This document shows, piece by piece, positions 9,549 through 18,511 of a DNA stretch of 64,000 nucleotides. The notes beneath the pieces are model-generated. The model did not search any database. It saw only the letters and a program-made list of their open reading frames with translations, and had not been told where the DNA came from. The stretch is from Oceanococcus sp964629015 (GTDB lineage Bacteria; Pseudomonadota; Gammaproteobacteria; Nevskiales; Oceanococcaceae). The translations under genes were made by a program, and so were the position numbers. Numbering within the stretch: the stretch's first letter is position 1; every line of letters starts with the position of its first letter. The DNA is taken from the NCBI GenBank assembly GCA_964629015.1, contig CAZVMN010000005.1, forward strand, positions 145,186 to 209,185, written 5' to 3'.

Positions 9549-10366
9549 ACGCGTCGCCTGTGGGGCTTCGTCAGGTTTCTTTGCAGACGCTGCATGACCA
9601 TGGCTTGATGGTGCGAGAACCATCCGGTTTGGCTGGCAGCCTCACTTTTGAGCGGCCCGCCTGGGTTTTCGCCCATCGCCTCAAGAATTGCTCGATTGGT
9701 GCATTCACGTTTTTCAATGCGTCGGGCAAGACCAGTGTTTACCGCACGCGTTTGGGCCGTTACTCGCAGATTGGTGAGTCGTCGATCATCGGACCGCCCG
9801 AACATCCCATGGATTGGTTTAGCAGCCATCCGTTTGCCTTCACCCGCCCTGATGAAGTGCCGGTGATGTATCAAATGGACGATTTCGCACGTTTGGCGCC
9901 GGCCGCAGACGCCGGGGAGTCGTGGGCCTCGCAACAATCCAACGACACCGTGATTGGCCATGAGGCCTACATTGGCGCTGGTGCCTTCATCAAACGCGGC
10001 GTCACCGTTGGTGATGGCGCGGTGGTCGGCGCGGGTAGCATCGTGACCCGTGATGTCCCGCCGTTCACGATAGTGGTGGGGTCACCCGCCAAAGTGGTCC
10101 GTCAGCGCTTCTCGGATGCCATCGTGGCACGCTTGATGGCACTGCAATGGTGGAACTACGACCTCTCACCGTGGCGCGACCATGTCGATTTCTCCCAGGT
10201 TGAGCCCACCTTGGAGTTCTTGGAAGACTGCCTGGCGAGCGGTGTGCTGGAGCCGCTGGTTCCGGACACCTACGAACTGCGTGTGCGCCCATCAGGCTTC
10301 GATCTCAGACGCTTGGAGCGCCCGATTTATCGCACCCAGCGGGTACCTCAAGCGCGCTGCGCGTAA
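9545..10366 (+). CDS. CatB-type hexapeptide-repeat O-acetyltransferase
   Basis: 273 residues from ATG 9545, with GGGAG just upstream. The protein has left-handed beta-helix hexapeptide repeats (IGHEAYIGAGAFI, VTVGDGAVVGAGS) and the CatB/VatD-type signature VGSPAKVVRQRF. An early insertion around MDWFSSHPF matches xenobiotic/sugar O-acetyltransferases. It probably moves acetyl from acetyl-CoA to a hydroxyl on a sugar, peptide or small molecule. The gene converges on, and overlaps by 19 bases, the sulfotransferase-like gene, so it may belong functionally to that locus. The acceptor is unknown. Confidence 0.85.
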   Translation: MNASPVGLRQVSLQTLHDHGLMVREPSGLAGSLTFERPAWVFAHRLKNCSIGAFTFFNASGKTSVYRTRLGRYSQIGESSIIGPPEHPMDWFSSHPFAFTRPDEVPVMYQMDDFARLAPAADAGESWASQQSNDTVIGHEAYIGAGAFIKRGVTVGDGAVVGAGSIVTRDVPPFTIVVGSPAKVVRQRFSDAIVARLMALQWWNYDLSPWRDHVDFSQVEPTLEFLEDCLASGVLEPLVPDTYELRVRPSGFDLRRLERPIYRTQRVPQARCA

Positions 10367-11265
10367 CCCAATTGCCGGGCCAGTTCCAGCACCTGCGCAT
10401 CAAAGCCCTGTCCATCAGTGCGCCAGGGTAAGACAGTATCTAGGTGCAACTGATCGGCCAAGGCCAGGGTTTTGCCCGAGAATTTGGTCTGCGCTTCCGC
10501 ATCAAGTCCGGCCGGCGCCAGAGTCGGCCCGGGGTGGGCGAATAACCAGTTTTGCGGGTGGCTCATCGCCTGCGCTATGTCGGTGCTACTGTCGATGTCC
10601 AACCATTGGCAGAGTGTTTGCCAGACATGGCTTTCACCGCTTTCCACATCCTCGCTGCTCAGTTGCAGGGATTGCCGCTCTGGCCATTGTCGGCGCCACG
10701 ACATCAGGTTCTGATTCGCCGCAAACCATGGCAGCTGCGGTTCCACCAGCGGCGGAATGAAACTGTGGTCTTTGTAGTCGAGCGGAATAAACACGTGCTC
10801 ACGTGACCACTGATGCAACAGCACCCCTTGGCTCCAGGGATGGCGGGTCAGATGCAAAAGCGTCGGCGTCGGGCTGATCTCGACAAGGCGTTTGTAGGCC
10901 ACCGGTCGCAGCGCCGCATCATCATCAGGAATGACCAAGCGACGCGGTGCAACCGCCTGTGCGAGTTCCTCTATCAGTCGTTTGCAGGTCCAGTCAGCGC
11001 GCTGCGTCAGCCAGTTGTTGGCCTGCGTGATGCCGTGATCGTCCTGCCGTTCGAATATCAGGTATGCAACCGCGCGACGCAATCCCTGGCCATGCGTGCC
11101 CTGACCAAGCTCAAACACTTTGAGCGCGTCACCGACCGTGTCGGCGAGCAAAAGGTCAAGCTGGGGCAGGGCAAAAAGCTGCGGATGCTGATGCAGGCAA
11201 CCTGCCGCCCATGCGCTGCCGCTGAAGGGCGCACTCAATAGCCAGATCGGAGAGCTTAGGTTCAT
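10348..11265 (-). CDS. Sulfotransferase-like protein
   Basis: 305 residues. The ATG at 11265 overlaps the stop of the upstream propeller gene (ATGA), and the longer frame to 11328 is rejected for that reason. An N-terminal LLSAPFSGSAW loop followed by LHQHPQL resembles the 5'-phosphosulfate loop, and HLTRHPWSQGVLLHQ resembles the 3'-phosphate loop (Arg ... Ser) of PAPS-dependent sulfotransferases. The canonical Lys of the first loop is not evident, so activity is uncertain. It is the last gene of a minus-strand operon with TolC, an adaptor fusion and a propeller protein; it probably modifies whatever that system handles. Confidence 0.6.
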   Translation of the reverse strand: MNLSSPIWLLSAPFSGSAWAAGCLHQHPQLFALPQLDLLLADTVGDALKVFELGQGTHGQGLRRAVAYLIFERQDDHGITQANNWLTQRADWTCKRLIEELAQAVAPRRLVIPDDDAALRPVAYKRLVEISPTPTLLHLTRHPWSQGVLLHQWSREHVFIPLDYKDHSFIPPLVEPQLPWFAANQNLMSWRRQWPERQSLQLSSEDVESGESHVWQTLCQWLDIDSSTDIAQAMSHPQNWLFAHPGPTLAPAGLDAEAQTKFSGKTLALADQLHLDTVLPWRTDGQGFDAQVLELARQLGYAQRA

Positions 11266-12749
11266 GCGCTTTGCTGTCGACCGAGCCACACTTCGCAACC
11301 ACCCCGCGGATTGGGTTCGTAAACCCATTCGCCATGTCGTTTGACCGCGACCTTGGGGCCGAAAGGGTTGGCTGTGGTGATAAACAGGCCGTGCGGCGTG
11401 GAGACCAAGTTACGGAAGCCCCAATTGAAGTGATTCCCGAAGCCGTTGCGGGTGACCGGCTCAAAGTTGATTCCGTCGGCCGAACGCCAGATTTCCGCGC
11501 CGCCATGGTTTTGCACCAGGGCATCTTCACCCCAGTGTTCAATCAGCGTTTGCACGTCCGGCGGCCAACTTGGAACCAAGATGTAAGGCAGCAGATTGGC
11601 CCAGGAGAAGGTGCCCACATAGAGCCATCCATCGTGGACGCACATGCGCCAGATATAGCCGTTGAAGATGCTATCGAAGCCCGGGCCGATGCCGGACAAG
11701 GGATATTTAGGGCCTTGATCCGTCATGCGCGGCTCGCCCACGATCAGATCCCAGCTGTCATCCGGCCACACGCGTATGAGTTCCGCCGACGCGGGGCCAA
11801 TGCCGGCGGCATAGTGATAACCGCCATTGATAATGCCGCAGCCGGCATATAGCGCGCCGTTGAATTCGCACAGCGCGGTGGTTGCTTCGTTGAGTTGTCC
11901 GCGTCCGGCGCCGCGATCGTAGACCTTCTCCCAGGTGTAGGGCAGGCTGTCGCCGCCACGCGTTTTCCACAACTCGCTGCCGGCATTGGGATTGACCGTG
12001 CCGCCATACAAATGATCGTTGAAGGTCGCCATCTCGAAGACGGTGGCGTTGTCCAGGTTACCGAAGCCTTCCGGGCTTGCGGCTCGCCAGTCGCTGCTGG
12101 TCAGATCGTGGTTGGCATAAATAATCGCTTCGGAGCTGAGATCCTGGGTAAAGCCTTTGGACGTGCCGGAACCGGTCGGACTCAGATGCACACGACCACT
12201 GAACTGCTTGAGTGTGCGACAGGTGCGCACGGCCGGGCCGAAAGGTGGTCGCGCGATCGGTTCAAAATGGCGTCCATCCTCGCTGCGCAAGATGTCCGGC
12301 GAGTGTGCTGTGTGTGGCGACCAAGCAGAGACATACAGGCACGGGTGTGGGTCTTTTTCGGTCTGGATCACCGCCATGCCGCGCAAGCCGATGTAGCTGG
12401 GCACATCGTCGCGGCCGTTGCTGCCGTGTACCGTCGGCGAACGGAAGACCATCGTCCAGGTGTCGGTTTCCACCGTGTATTCCCAGATCTGCGCGCGGCG
12501 GTCGAGATCGTAGATGTCAGCCGGACATTCGATTGGCCACGGCTGAATCCCCTTGCGCCGTCCAGCGAGTCGCAAGCCCGCCAGGTTGCCCCGTGTGGTG
12601 CCGACGTAGAGCTTGCCGTTAAACCAGGTGGCGCTGTGGGCGTAACTGTTGAGACCGTCACCAAATCCGTTGAGGCAGGTCAGGTCAAAGTCTGATTCGC
12701 TCAGCGGCGGCCCAGGGTTGATGTCTTCGGCTAGGGAATCCACGACCAC
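11262..12749 (-). CDS. Cytosolic beta-propeller protein of unknown function
   Basis: 495 residues with no signal peptide and no membrane segment. Repeating blade-like units carry a G-x-L-Y-x-G core: FNGKLYVGTT, FNDHLYGGTV, FNGALYAGCG, HDGWLYVGTF. Interspersed IWRSADG and ILRSEDG turns resemble Asp boxes, so a six- or seven-bladed propeller is likely. The family itself is not recognised. It overlaps the upstream adaptor gene by 19 bases and the downstream sulfotransferase gene by an ATGA, so the three are translated together. A role as substrate-binding scaffold, or as an enzyme acting on the exported or modified molecule, is possible. Confidence 0.7.
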   Translation of the reverse strand: MVVDSLAEDINPGPPLSESDFDLTCLNGFGDGLNSYAHSATWFNGKLYVGTTRGNLAGLRLAGRRKGIQPWPIECPADIYDLDRRAQIWEYTVETDTWTMVFRSPTVHGSNGRDDVPSYIGLRGMAVIQTEKDPHPCLYVSAWSPHTAHSPDILRSEDGRHFEPIARPPFGPAVRTCRTLKQFSGRVHLSPTGSGTSKGFTQDLSSEAIIYANHDLTSSDWRAASPEGFGNLDNATVFEMATFNDHLYGGTVNPNAGSELWKTRGGDSLPYTWEKVYDRGAGRGQLNEATTALCEFNGALYAGCGIINGGYHYAAGIGPASAELIRVWPDDSWDLIVGEPRMTDQGPKYPLSGIGPGFDSIFNGYIWRMCVHDGWLYVGTFSWANLLPYILVPSWPPDVQTLIEHWGEDALVQNHGGAEIWRSADGINFEPVTRNGFGNHFNWGFRNLVSTPHGLFITTANPFGPKVAVKRHGEWVYEPNPRGGCEVWLGRQQSA

Positions 12750-15055
12750 ATTTCCACCATCACGAAACGCAGCAGCGCGCGTGAGAACACGATAAACACA
12801 GGCTGCCAGCCGGCGCGGATTTTGGCGTTGCCGGTGAGGCCGGGTTTGAGCCGGTCGTCGCGGTCGTCCAGCTCGACTTGAACGCGCACGATACGCCCGT
12901 ATTCACCTTGTTCCGCGTTGGGGGCAATATCGGTGACTTGGCCGCTGAAGCTGGCTCCGGGATAGGCCCAAAGTTTGGCTTTCACGTTTGCGCCCACGTC
13001 GATGACGCCAACTGAGGATTCGGGCAGGTAGACGCGGGCAAGCAGTCCTTCAGTATCCTCAATGATGGCGACTTCGTCGCCGCGATCAAGATAGTCACCG
13101 CGGGCAAAAATCAGGCTGGATGAGACCACTCGGCCGGCAATGGTTGCGCGAACTTCGGTCATGTCGAGTTCGTTGTCAGCGGCCGCAAGCTCGGCCTGGG
13201 CTTGGGCGATGTTGGACTTGAGGCTGTCGACGCGTTCGTCTTCGGCAGGGCTCTCGACCAGCTCAAGTCCGCGTTGGGCTTCCAGGTATTCCTGCTGAGC
13301 GACATCCGCAGAACCGACCGCCTGCTCGTATTCTTGGGCGGTCACCCCACCGCTGCGGTAGGCGCGTTCAACACGCTTGAGGCGAGATTTGGCCAGTTTG
13401 ACGGCGGCTTCCGCAGTGCCAACGCGCTGCTTGGCCAGCTCGATCTCTTCGCTTTTTGCGCCGCGCAGTAACAGCGCCAGTTCCGACTCGAGGCTGGCCA
13501 GCTGAGCACGTGCTGCGTCAACGCGGGCTTGGGCCAGGGTGTTGTCGAGCCGGACGATCGTCTGACCGGCCTCGACCATCTCGCCTTCCGCAACCAGCAC
13601 GTCGCGAATGTCACCAGCCGTCAGGGCACGGACATCCGCCCGGGCTTTGGGCAGAACCTCGACTTCGCCACTGGGCGAGTGCGGGTAGGGCAACAGACCG
13701 ACAACCACCAGGATCGCGGCCACAATCCATTGGCCCCGACTGGGCCTCCAGATTTTGCGTGGTGGCTTGTCGATGGTGTTGCTGTCGAGAGAAAGATTTG
13801 AGTATTGCTTGACCATAAAGTAGCCGAATGCCCCCAGCGTGACTGCAATGCCGGCGCCTTGATGGCGCGCTTCCAAAAAACTCCCGATCAACCACAGGAT
13901 GAACGCGAGTAAACCGAATGAGAAGGCCATGGACATGACCCCGTAAACCGCCAGCCAGCGCAGTGGCAACGGACGGTTCTGAGTGTTCCATGGCCGCCGT
14001 GAACCGATGATGGCGCCCAGTGATTGATATTTCAGATCGAGCACGCCCAAGGCGTTACACAGTAGGTAGTAACCATCCTGCGTGATCAAGGGGTTCAGGC
14101 GCAGGAGCAGCGAAATGGTGGATGCCGTGGCGACCACAGTGGCCATACTGGCGAGCACTGGCGCGGTGGTGCTGCTCATACCCCAGATCAGCACAGACAG
14201 GGTTTGCAGGACCAGCAACCCTGCCGGTGTCGCGGCGGTGATGCGCAAACGGTTGCTGCGGCGTAGATGACCGACCAAGCGGTCGCCATGCACGGCCAGC
14301 CGAGGAACTGGCAGCATTTTGTCGACGATCACATGCACGTTCGGCAGGACGCCGCCGTAGCGATAAATGGCACCAGCACGCGCGGCCATCGTCGCCACAT
14401 TCAGAATGCCGACAGCCAGTGTGATGGACAGGACAATCCGCCAAGGAGCCTCAGTGAGAATGCTGTGTCCGAGCCAGTCGTAACGGTGCGAGAACGCGTA
14501 GAACACCGTTGTTGTGGTCATCAGCACCATCAGTGCCAGGGTCCAACGCGTCGCCAGTGGCCAGATCAGCAATTGGCCGAGCTGCGCCAGCATGCGCGCA
14601 AACAGCGGTGGCAAGGCCATGCCCAGAGTTGGCGCAGCGGACATGTCATGCAGCGACGGCATGACCCCCGGCTGGGCCAATGAGCCCGGGACCGAAGCCG
14701 GTGGATAGGCCAGGTCAGATGGCCAATCGCGCGCATTGATGGGTGGGCGTCTGAGTGAGCCTCCATCACGCTGGCGCGGTGGTGGAATGGGTTCACGGCG
14801 TCCCGCCTGAAGCAGCCCGTGTGAGCCCAGCTCACTGATCCAATGATCCAAGTGCTCCCGGCCGATGTGCCGTTTCAGCGTGGTTGTTATGTATTGCCAC
14901 ACCTCGGTGATGCTGCGGGTGCCATCAAACAGCTGGAGGATCTCCCAATCCGCATCCGACACGCTGATGCGGGCATCGCCGGCACTGAGCAAGCGTTGTC
15001 CACGCCGCTGTCCATCGCACTGCGCCGTGCACAGCAGGAATTCGGATTGGAACAC
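12731..15055 (-). CDS. PqqD-like / degenerate M50 protease-like / HlyD adaptor fusion
   Basis: 774 residues from a GTG at 15055. Residues 1-85 look like a PqqD/winged-helix peptide-binding domain (DADWEILQLFDGTRSITEVW). Residues about 160-440 are a multi-helix membrane region in the plan of site-2 protease (M50) adaptor fusions. It retains NPLITQDGYY (321-330), but where HExxH should be there is TMAAR, just ahead of IYRYGG (231-235), so the zinc site is lost. Residues about 470-750 are a HlyD-type membrane-fusion part with coiled-coil hairpin and barrel, ending in VEMWSWIP, typical of the family. It lies 11 bases after TolC. Expected role: inner-membrane/periplasmic adaptor exporting a peptide or small molecule without an ABC protein in the operon. 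Confidence 0.8.
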   Translation of the reverse strand: MFQSEFLLCTAQCDGQRRGQRLLSAGDARISVSDADWEILQLFDGTRSITEVWQYITTTLKRHIGREHLDHWISELGSHGLLQAGRREPIPPPRQRDGGSLRRPPINARDWPSDLAYPPASVPGSLAQPGVMPSLHDMSAAPTLGMALPPLFARMLAQLGQLLIWPLATRWTLALMVLMTTTTVFYAFSHRYDWLGHSILTEAPWRIVLSITLAVGILNVATMAARAGAIYRYGGVLPNVHVIVDKMLPVPRLAVHGDRLVGHLRRSNRLRITAATPAGLLVLQTLSVLIWGMSSTTAPVLASMATVVATASTISLLLRLNPLITQDGYYLLCNALGVLDLKYQSLGAIIGSRRPWNTQNRPLPLRWLAVYGVMSMAFSFGLLAFILWLIGSFLEARHQGAGIAVTLGAFGYFMVKQYSNLSLDSNTIDKPPRKIWRPSRGQWIVAAILVVVGLLPYPHSPSGEVEVLPKARADVRALTAGDIRDVLVAEGEMVEAGQTIVRLDNTLAQARVDAARAQLASLESELALLLRGAKSEEIELAKQRVGTAEAAVKLAKSRLKRVERAYRSGGVTAQEYEQAVGSADVAQQEYLEAQRGLELVESPAEDERVDSLKSNIAQAQAELAAADNELDMTEVRATIAGRVVSSSLIFARGDYLDRGDEVAIIEDTEGLLARVYLPESSVGVIDVGANVKAKLWAYPGASFSGQVTDIAPNAEQGEYGRIVRVQVELDDRDDRLKPGLTGNAKIRAGWQPVFIVFSRALLRFVMVEMWSWIP

Positions 15056-15066
15056 GCTGGGGCGCC

Positions 15067-16416
15067 TTAGTGCGTATTCATCAGACGATCAAACGGCGCT
15101 AACGCCGCGTTGCTCAGCAGACCGGCGGCTGCACTCAAGCGCAGCGAACTGAGCATGTATTCGTAGCGGACATTGGAGAAGCGACGCTCAGCATCGTAGC
15201 GGGCGGCGATGGCGCTTAAGGTATCGTCATTGGTGCGTGTACCCGCGCGGTATCCCGCGTCCATCGCTTGCTCCGCCGCGCGCGCGGCTTTGACAGCTTT
15301 TTGAAACGCCGGCACTTGCGCATAGGCGGCGCGCAGCGTGGTGAATGCCAGTCGGACCTGATGTTCGGCTTCGGCCCGGGCGCTGAGCAGCGCCGCTTCG
15401 CTGCGTGTTTGCTCCGCTTTGGCGGCGGCAAGCCGGCCTTGGCTGGCTAGACTTGGCAACGACCAACTGACGTTGACGCCGATGCGCGCCTCATTTTCGG
15501 TGCGTTCGCCGGCCGCGCCGCCTTCGGTATCAAGCCGGTGCACGCCGCCGAGCAGACGCACGCTGGGCATTTGCGTACCGCGCACCCGTTTGGCGCCCAG
15601 GCTTGAGAGTCGTTGGTCGATCTGAGCGAGCACGACGTTCAAGTTCTGGCTGCGCGCGTGTTCCACCCAGGGCTCGACCTGCGGCGGGTCGGGTTGCTTG
15701 ATCACCATGCCGGAGGGCAGGCTGCGCAGATTGCGAAAGTGCCGCCCGGTCACCGCATCAAGCTTGGCGAACGAGGCCTCAAGTAAGCCCTGATCGCTGA
15801 TCAAGCCGGCTTCAGCGATGGCCAGGCTGGCTTCCGCCGACATCACTTCCGCGTCCAACTGGAGGCCGGCTTCGGCCAAGCCGCGGACTTGCTCCAACTG
15901 TTGGGTGAGCTTGGCAATCTCGGCTTCGCGCAGACGTACAGAATCCTGGTTCGCCAACACTGCGAAATAGGCTTGGGCGACCGAGAGAACGAGCTCGTCA
16001 TCGAAATGGGTGAGCTGAACGCGGGCACGCTCGACATTGAGCGTAGCAATATCCAGCGAGGTCAACAGAGCTGGCTCATACAGCGGCTGACTGAGCTGGA
16101 TGCCAAAGGTATTGCGATCGTAGTCGTCGGAAAAATCGACGTCGTTCAAGGCGTAAAAGTCGCCGGTAATATCTTCGTCGCGATAGTCGTAGCTGCCTTG
16201 CACACTGATATCTGGCATCAGGTCACCCAGGGCGGCGCGGCGTTGATGATCGCGTATCGCGCTGCTCGCCAGCATCACCTGACGATCCGGATTGTGTGCC
16301 AAAGCGGCGGCAAAGACCTGGATCAGTCCCGCGCTGGGGGTGGCGCAGGCGAGGCTCGCCCACAAAGCGAGGGGTACGACGAGCAGGCGCGTCGATCGAA
16401 TCAGCATGATCGGCAA
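15067..16416 (-). CDS. TolC family outer-membrane efflux protein
   Basis: 449 residues, or 446 from a second ATG three codons in. It has a clear signal peptide (LLVVPLALWASLACA), then the long alternating helical repeats of the outer-membrane efflux protein family in two halves (LTSLDIATLNVERARVQ; ARAAEQAMDAGYRAGTRTND). It should form the trimeric outer-membrane channel of a tripartite exporter, with the downstream HlyD fusion (11 bases away) as its adaptor. It is the first gene of a four-gene minus-strand operon. Confidence 0.9.
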   Translation of the reverse strand: MPIMLIRSTRLLVVPLALWASLACATPSAGLIQVFAAALAHNPDRQVMLASSAIRDHQRRAALGDLMPDISVQGSYDYRDEDITGDFYALNDVDFSDDYDRNTFGIQLSQPLYEPALLTSLDIATLNVERARVQLTHFDDELVLSVAQAYFAVLANQDSVRLREAEIAKLTQQLEQVRGLAEAGLQLDAEVMSAEASLAIAEAGLISDQGLLEASFAKLDAVTGRHFRNLRSLPSGMVIKQPDPPQVEPWVEHARSQNLNVVLAQIDQRLSSLGAKRVRGTQMPSVRLLGGVHRLDTEGGAAGERTENEARIGVNVSWSLPSLASQGRLAAAKAEQTRSEAALLSARAEAEHQVRLAFTTLRAAYAQVPAFQKAVKAARAAEQAMDAGYRAGTRTNDDTLSAIAARYDAERRFSNVRYEYMLSSLRLSAAAGLLSNAALAPFDRLMNTH

Positions 16417-16478
16417 TTCATGGCAGTAGGCATGCGTGGCGAGCTCGTCCAGATGAGCTCAGTGCATGCGGTTTATTG

Positions 16479-16505
16479 CAGCACGGTCGGATCCTGACCG
16501 TGCTG
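16479..16505. repeat. Perfect 10-bp inverted repeat upstream of the TolC operon
   Basis: CAGCACGGTC (16479-16488), a 7-base spacer and GACCGTGCTG (16496-16505) form a perfect inverted repeat 63 bases upstream of the TolC start codon. No T-run follows on the minus strand, and no gene ends into it from the left on the plus strand, so an operator or a 5'-leader hairpin of the export operon is more likely than a terminator. Confidence 0.6.
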
Positions 16506-16604
16506 TTTGAGGTTTGGTAGATAATGGCGGTTATCAGGTCTGTGGGTGTATCGGTGAAAGCCTACAGATAAAGTCAGAAAATTCTGTCGTCGGTGTAGTG
16601 ATAT

Positions 16605-16787
16605 ATGAACAAGGACTCGGACGTCCAAACGCGGCCACGCCCGCAGCCACCCGAAAAGCCCTTGCCCACAGACTGCTGCGATAGCGGATGCGTGGATTGC
16701 ATCTTCGATCAATACAGTGACGCACTGCGGGCTTATGAGCGTGCCTTAGCGGCGTGGGAGCGGGAACAGGAGAATATCCTTTCCTGA
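16605..16787 (+). CDS. Small oxidoreductase-like domain protein
   Basis: 60 residues with PPEKPLPTDCCDSGCVDCIF followed by an amphipathic YSDALRAYERAL helix. This is the Oxidoreductase-like (PF09791-type) short domain: proline-rich lead, DCCxSGCxxC cysteine cluster and a tyrosine-rich helix. Such proteins are usually 50-70 residues in bacteria. The cysteines may bind metal or act in redox, but no function is established. It stands alone between the divergent TolC operon and the PhoD gene. Confidence 0.8.
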   Translation: MNKDSDVQTRPRPQPPEKPLPTDCCDSGCVDCIFDQYSDALRAYERALAAWEREQENILS

Positions 16788-16904
16788 TTCAACAGGCCTT
16801 TCGACACAGTTTGCGCCGTAATGTATACGTCATTGTCTCTTCACGAAGCGGTGATAGCATGCAGCGTTTTATTTTGACGTTGTAGCGGTTTCTAGGGGAA
16901 GACA

Positions 16905-18509
16905 ATGGGCAAAGTGCATTCGCAGCACAAGCAGGCGCGTGCGGCGCAGATGGATCGTCGGTCGGTGCTCAAGGGCTTGGCGACGCTCGGGGCAGTGCCG
17001 GCGTTGAGTGCGTGCGGTGAAGCGGGGCGCCAGGTTTCGGGGCCAGCACCTGAGGTGGAAGCGGATGTTGCTGTGAGTTTTGTTCATGGCGTCGCCTCGG
17101 GAGATCCGTTTCACGATTCGGTCGTGTTGTGGACGCGTGCAACGCCGGCGCAGGACACCGATGAGATCCCGGTGGCCTGGGAACTTGCCAGCGACGAGGC
17201 CATGACAGAGATCGTGGCGTCGGGTGTTTTTGTGACCACGGCCTCGCGTGATTACACGGTCAAAGTGGTGGCCGAGCAACTCCAACCCTGGACTCACTAT
17301 TGGTATCGCTTTCGCTGCGGCGATGCGGTTTCGATGGTTGGTCGGACCAAAACCGCGCCGCGTGCCGAAGTCGCGCTGGATCAATTGCGCTTCGCCTTTT
17401 CGTCGTGCGCCTGGTACTCCATGGGCTATTTCAACGCTTACCGGGGTATGGCGGAGCAAGATGATCTGGATGTGGTTTTCACGCTGGGCGATTACATCTA
17501 CGAGTACGGTGGCGATGAGTTGTTGTCGACACCCTTCGCCTTGGGGCGCTACATGGCGCCGGGCCACGAGATCGTTTCGTTGGAGGATTACCGCACCCGT
17601 CACGCGCTATACAAGACGGACCCGGATCTGCAAGCGGCGCACGCGGCCCACCCCTGGATCTGCACCTGGGACGATCACGAATCGACCAACAACAGCTATG
17701 CCGACGGTGCCGACAACCACACCGAGGGCGAAGAGGGCAGTTGGGCGGAGCGCAAGCGCACCGCGATGCAGGTGTACTTTGAATGGTTGCCCGTGCGTGA
17801 GGAATACAACCCCAATACCAACCCCGACGCGTTTTTGTACCGACGCTTGCAGTACGGAGATCTGGTCGAGTTCTTCGTGCTGGAGTCGCGTTTGGAAGGG
17901 CGCACGGTTCAGGCCGAGGATGCTGAGCAGGCGCAAGACCCGGAGCGTTACATGATCAGCGCCGAACAGGAGCAGTGGCTGGTCGATGGCCTGCGCGAGA
18001 GCACCGCGCGTTGGAAGGTCATCGCTCAGCAGACCATGATGTCGCAGCTCTTTATCGCGCCGGGTGTGCCCTATGGCTACGATGCCTGGGACGGCTACGT
18101 GGCGCAGCGCAACCGTTTGTTCGAGGCCTTTGCAGGCATCGACGATGTGGTTGTGATCACCGGGGATATTCACACCTCGTTTTGCAATGAACTCACACCA
18201 GACCCGCGTGACATGGCGTATCAGCCTGGCGTGAGCGGTTCAGTCGGGGTGGAGTTCGTGTGCCCCTCGGTCAGTTCACAGGGCTTGCCTCTGGCTGTGG
18301 TCAATGTTCTGCAGCTCTACAATCGCCACATGCGTCAGGCGGTTGGCGATCTTGAGATTGGTCACGGCTATGTGGTCGTCACCGCCACACCGCAGCGCTG
18401 CGAGGCGGCCTATCGCTACATGGTCTCGATCCGGACCCCATTGAAACTCGAGTTGCCCGGCCCGGTGTGGGGTGTCAACAGTGGCGAGAAAACCCTCACC
18501 CGGGGCTAA
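16905..18509 (+). CDS. PhoD-like alkaline phosphatase/phosphodiesterase, Tat lipoprotein
   Basis: 534 residues from ATG 16905, preceded by GGGGAAG. The N terminus has a twin-arginine motif (DRRSVLKG) followed by a lipobox-like LSAC, so the protein is probably exported folded and lipid-anchored. Family motifs in order: an N-terminal Fn3-like PhoD domain, FSSCAWY, TLGDYIYEYGG, CTWDDHES and TGDIHTSF, which supply the Fe/Ca-site ligands. PhoD enzymes release phosphate from mono- and diesters in the periplasm. It ends 2 bases from the convergent hydroxylase gene. No Pho box was recognised upstream. Confidence 0.9.
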   Translation: MGKVHSQHKQARAAQMDRRSVLKGLATLGAVPALSACGEAGRQVSGPAPEVEADVAVSFVHGVASGDPFHDSVVLWTRATPAQDTDEIPVAWELASDEAMTEIVASGVFVTTASRDYTVKVVAEQLQPWTHYWYRFRCGDAVSMVGRTKTAPRAEVALDQLRFAFSSCAWYSMGYFNAYRGMAEQDDLDVVFTLGDYIYEYGGDELLSTPFALGRYMAPGHEIVSLEDYRTRHALYKTDPDLQAAHAAHPWICTWDDHESTNNSYADGADNHTEGEEGSWAERKRTAMQVYFEWLPVREEYNPNTNPDAFLYRRLQYGDLVEFFVLESRLEGRTVQAEDAEQAQDPERYMISAEQEQWLVDGLRESTARWKVIAQQTMMSQLFIAPGVPYGYDAWDGYVAQRNRLFEAFAGIDDVVVITGDIHTSFCNELTPDPRDMAYQPGVSGSVGVEFVCPSVSSQGLPLAVVNVLQLYNRHMRQAVGDLEIGHGYVVVTATPQRCEAAYRYMVSIRTPLKLELPGPVWGVNSGEKTLTRG

Positions 18510-18511
18510 TT

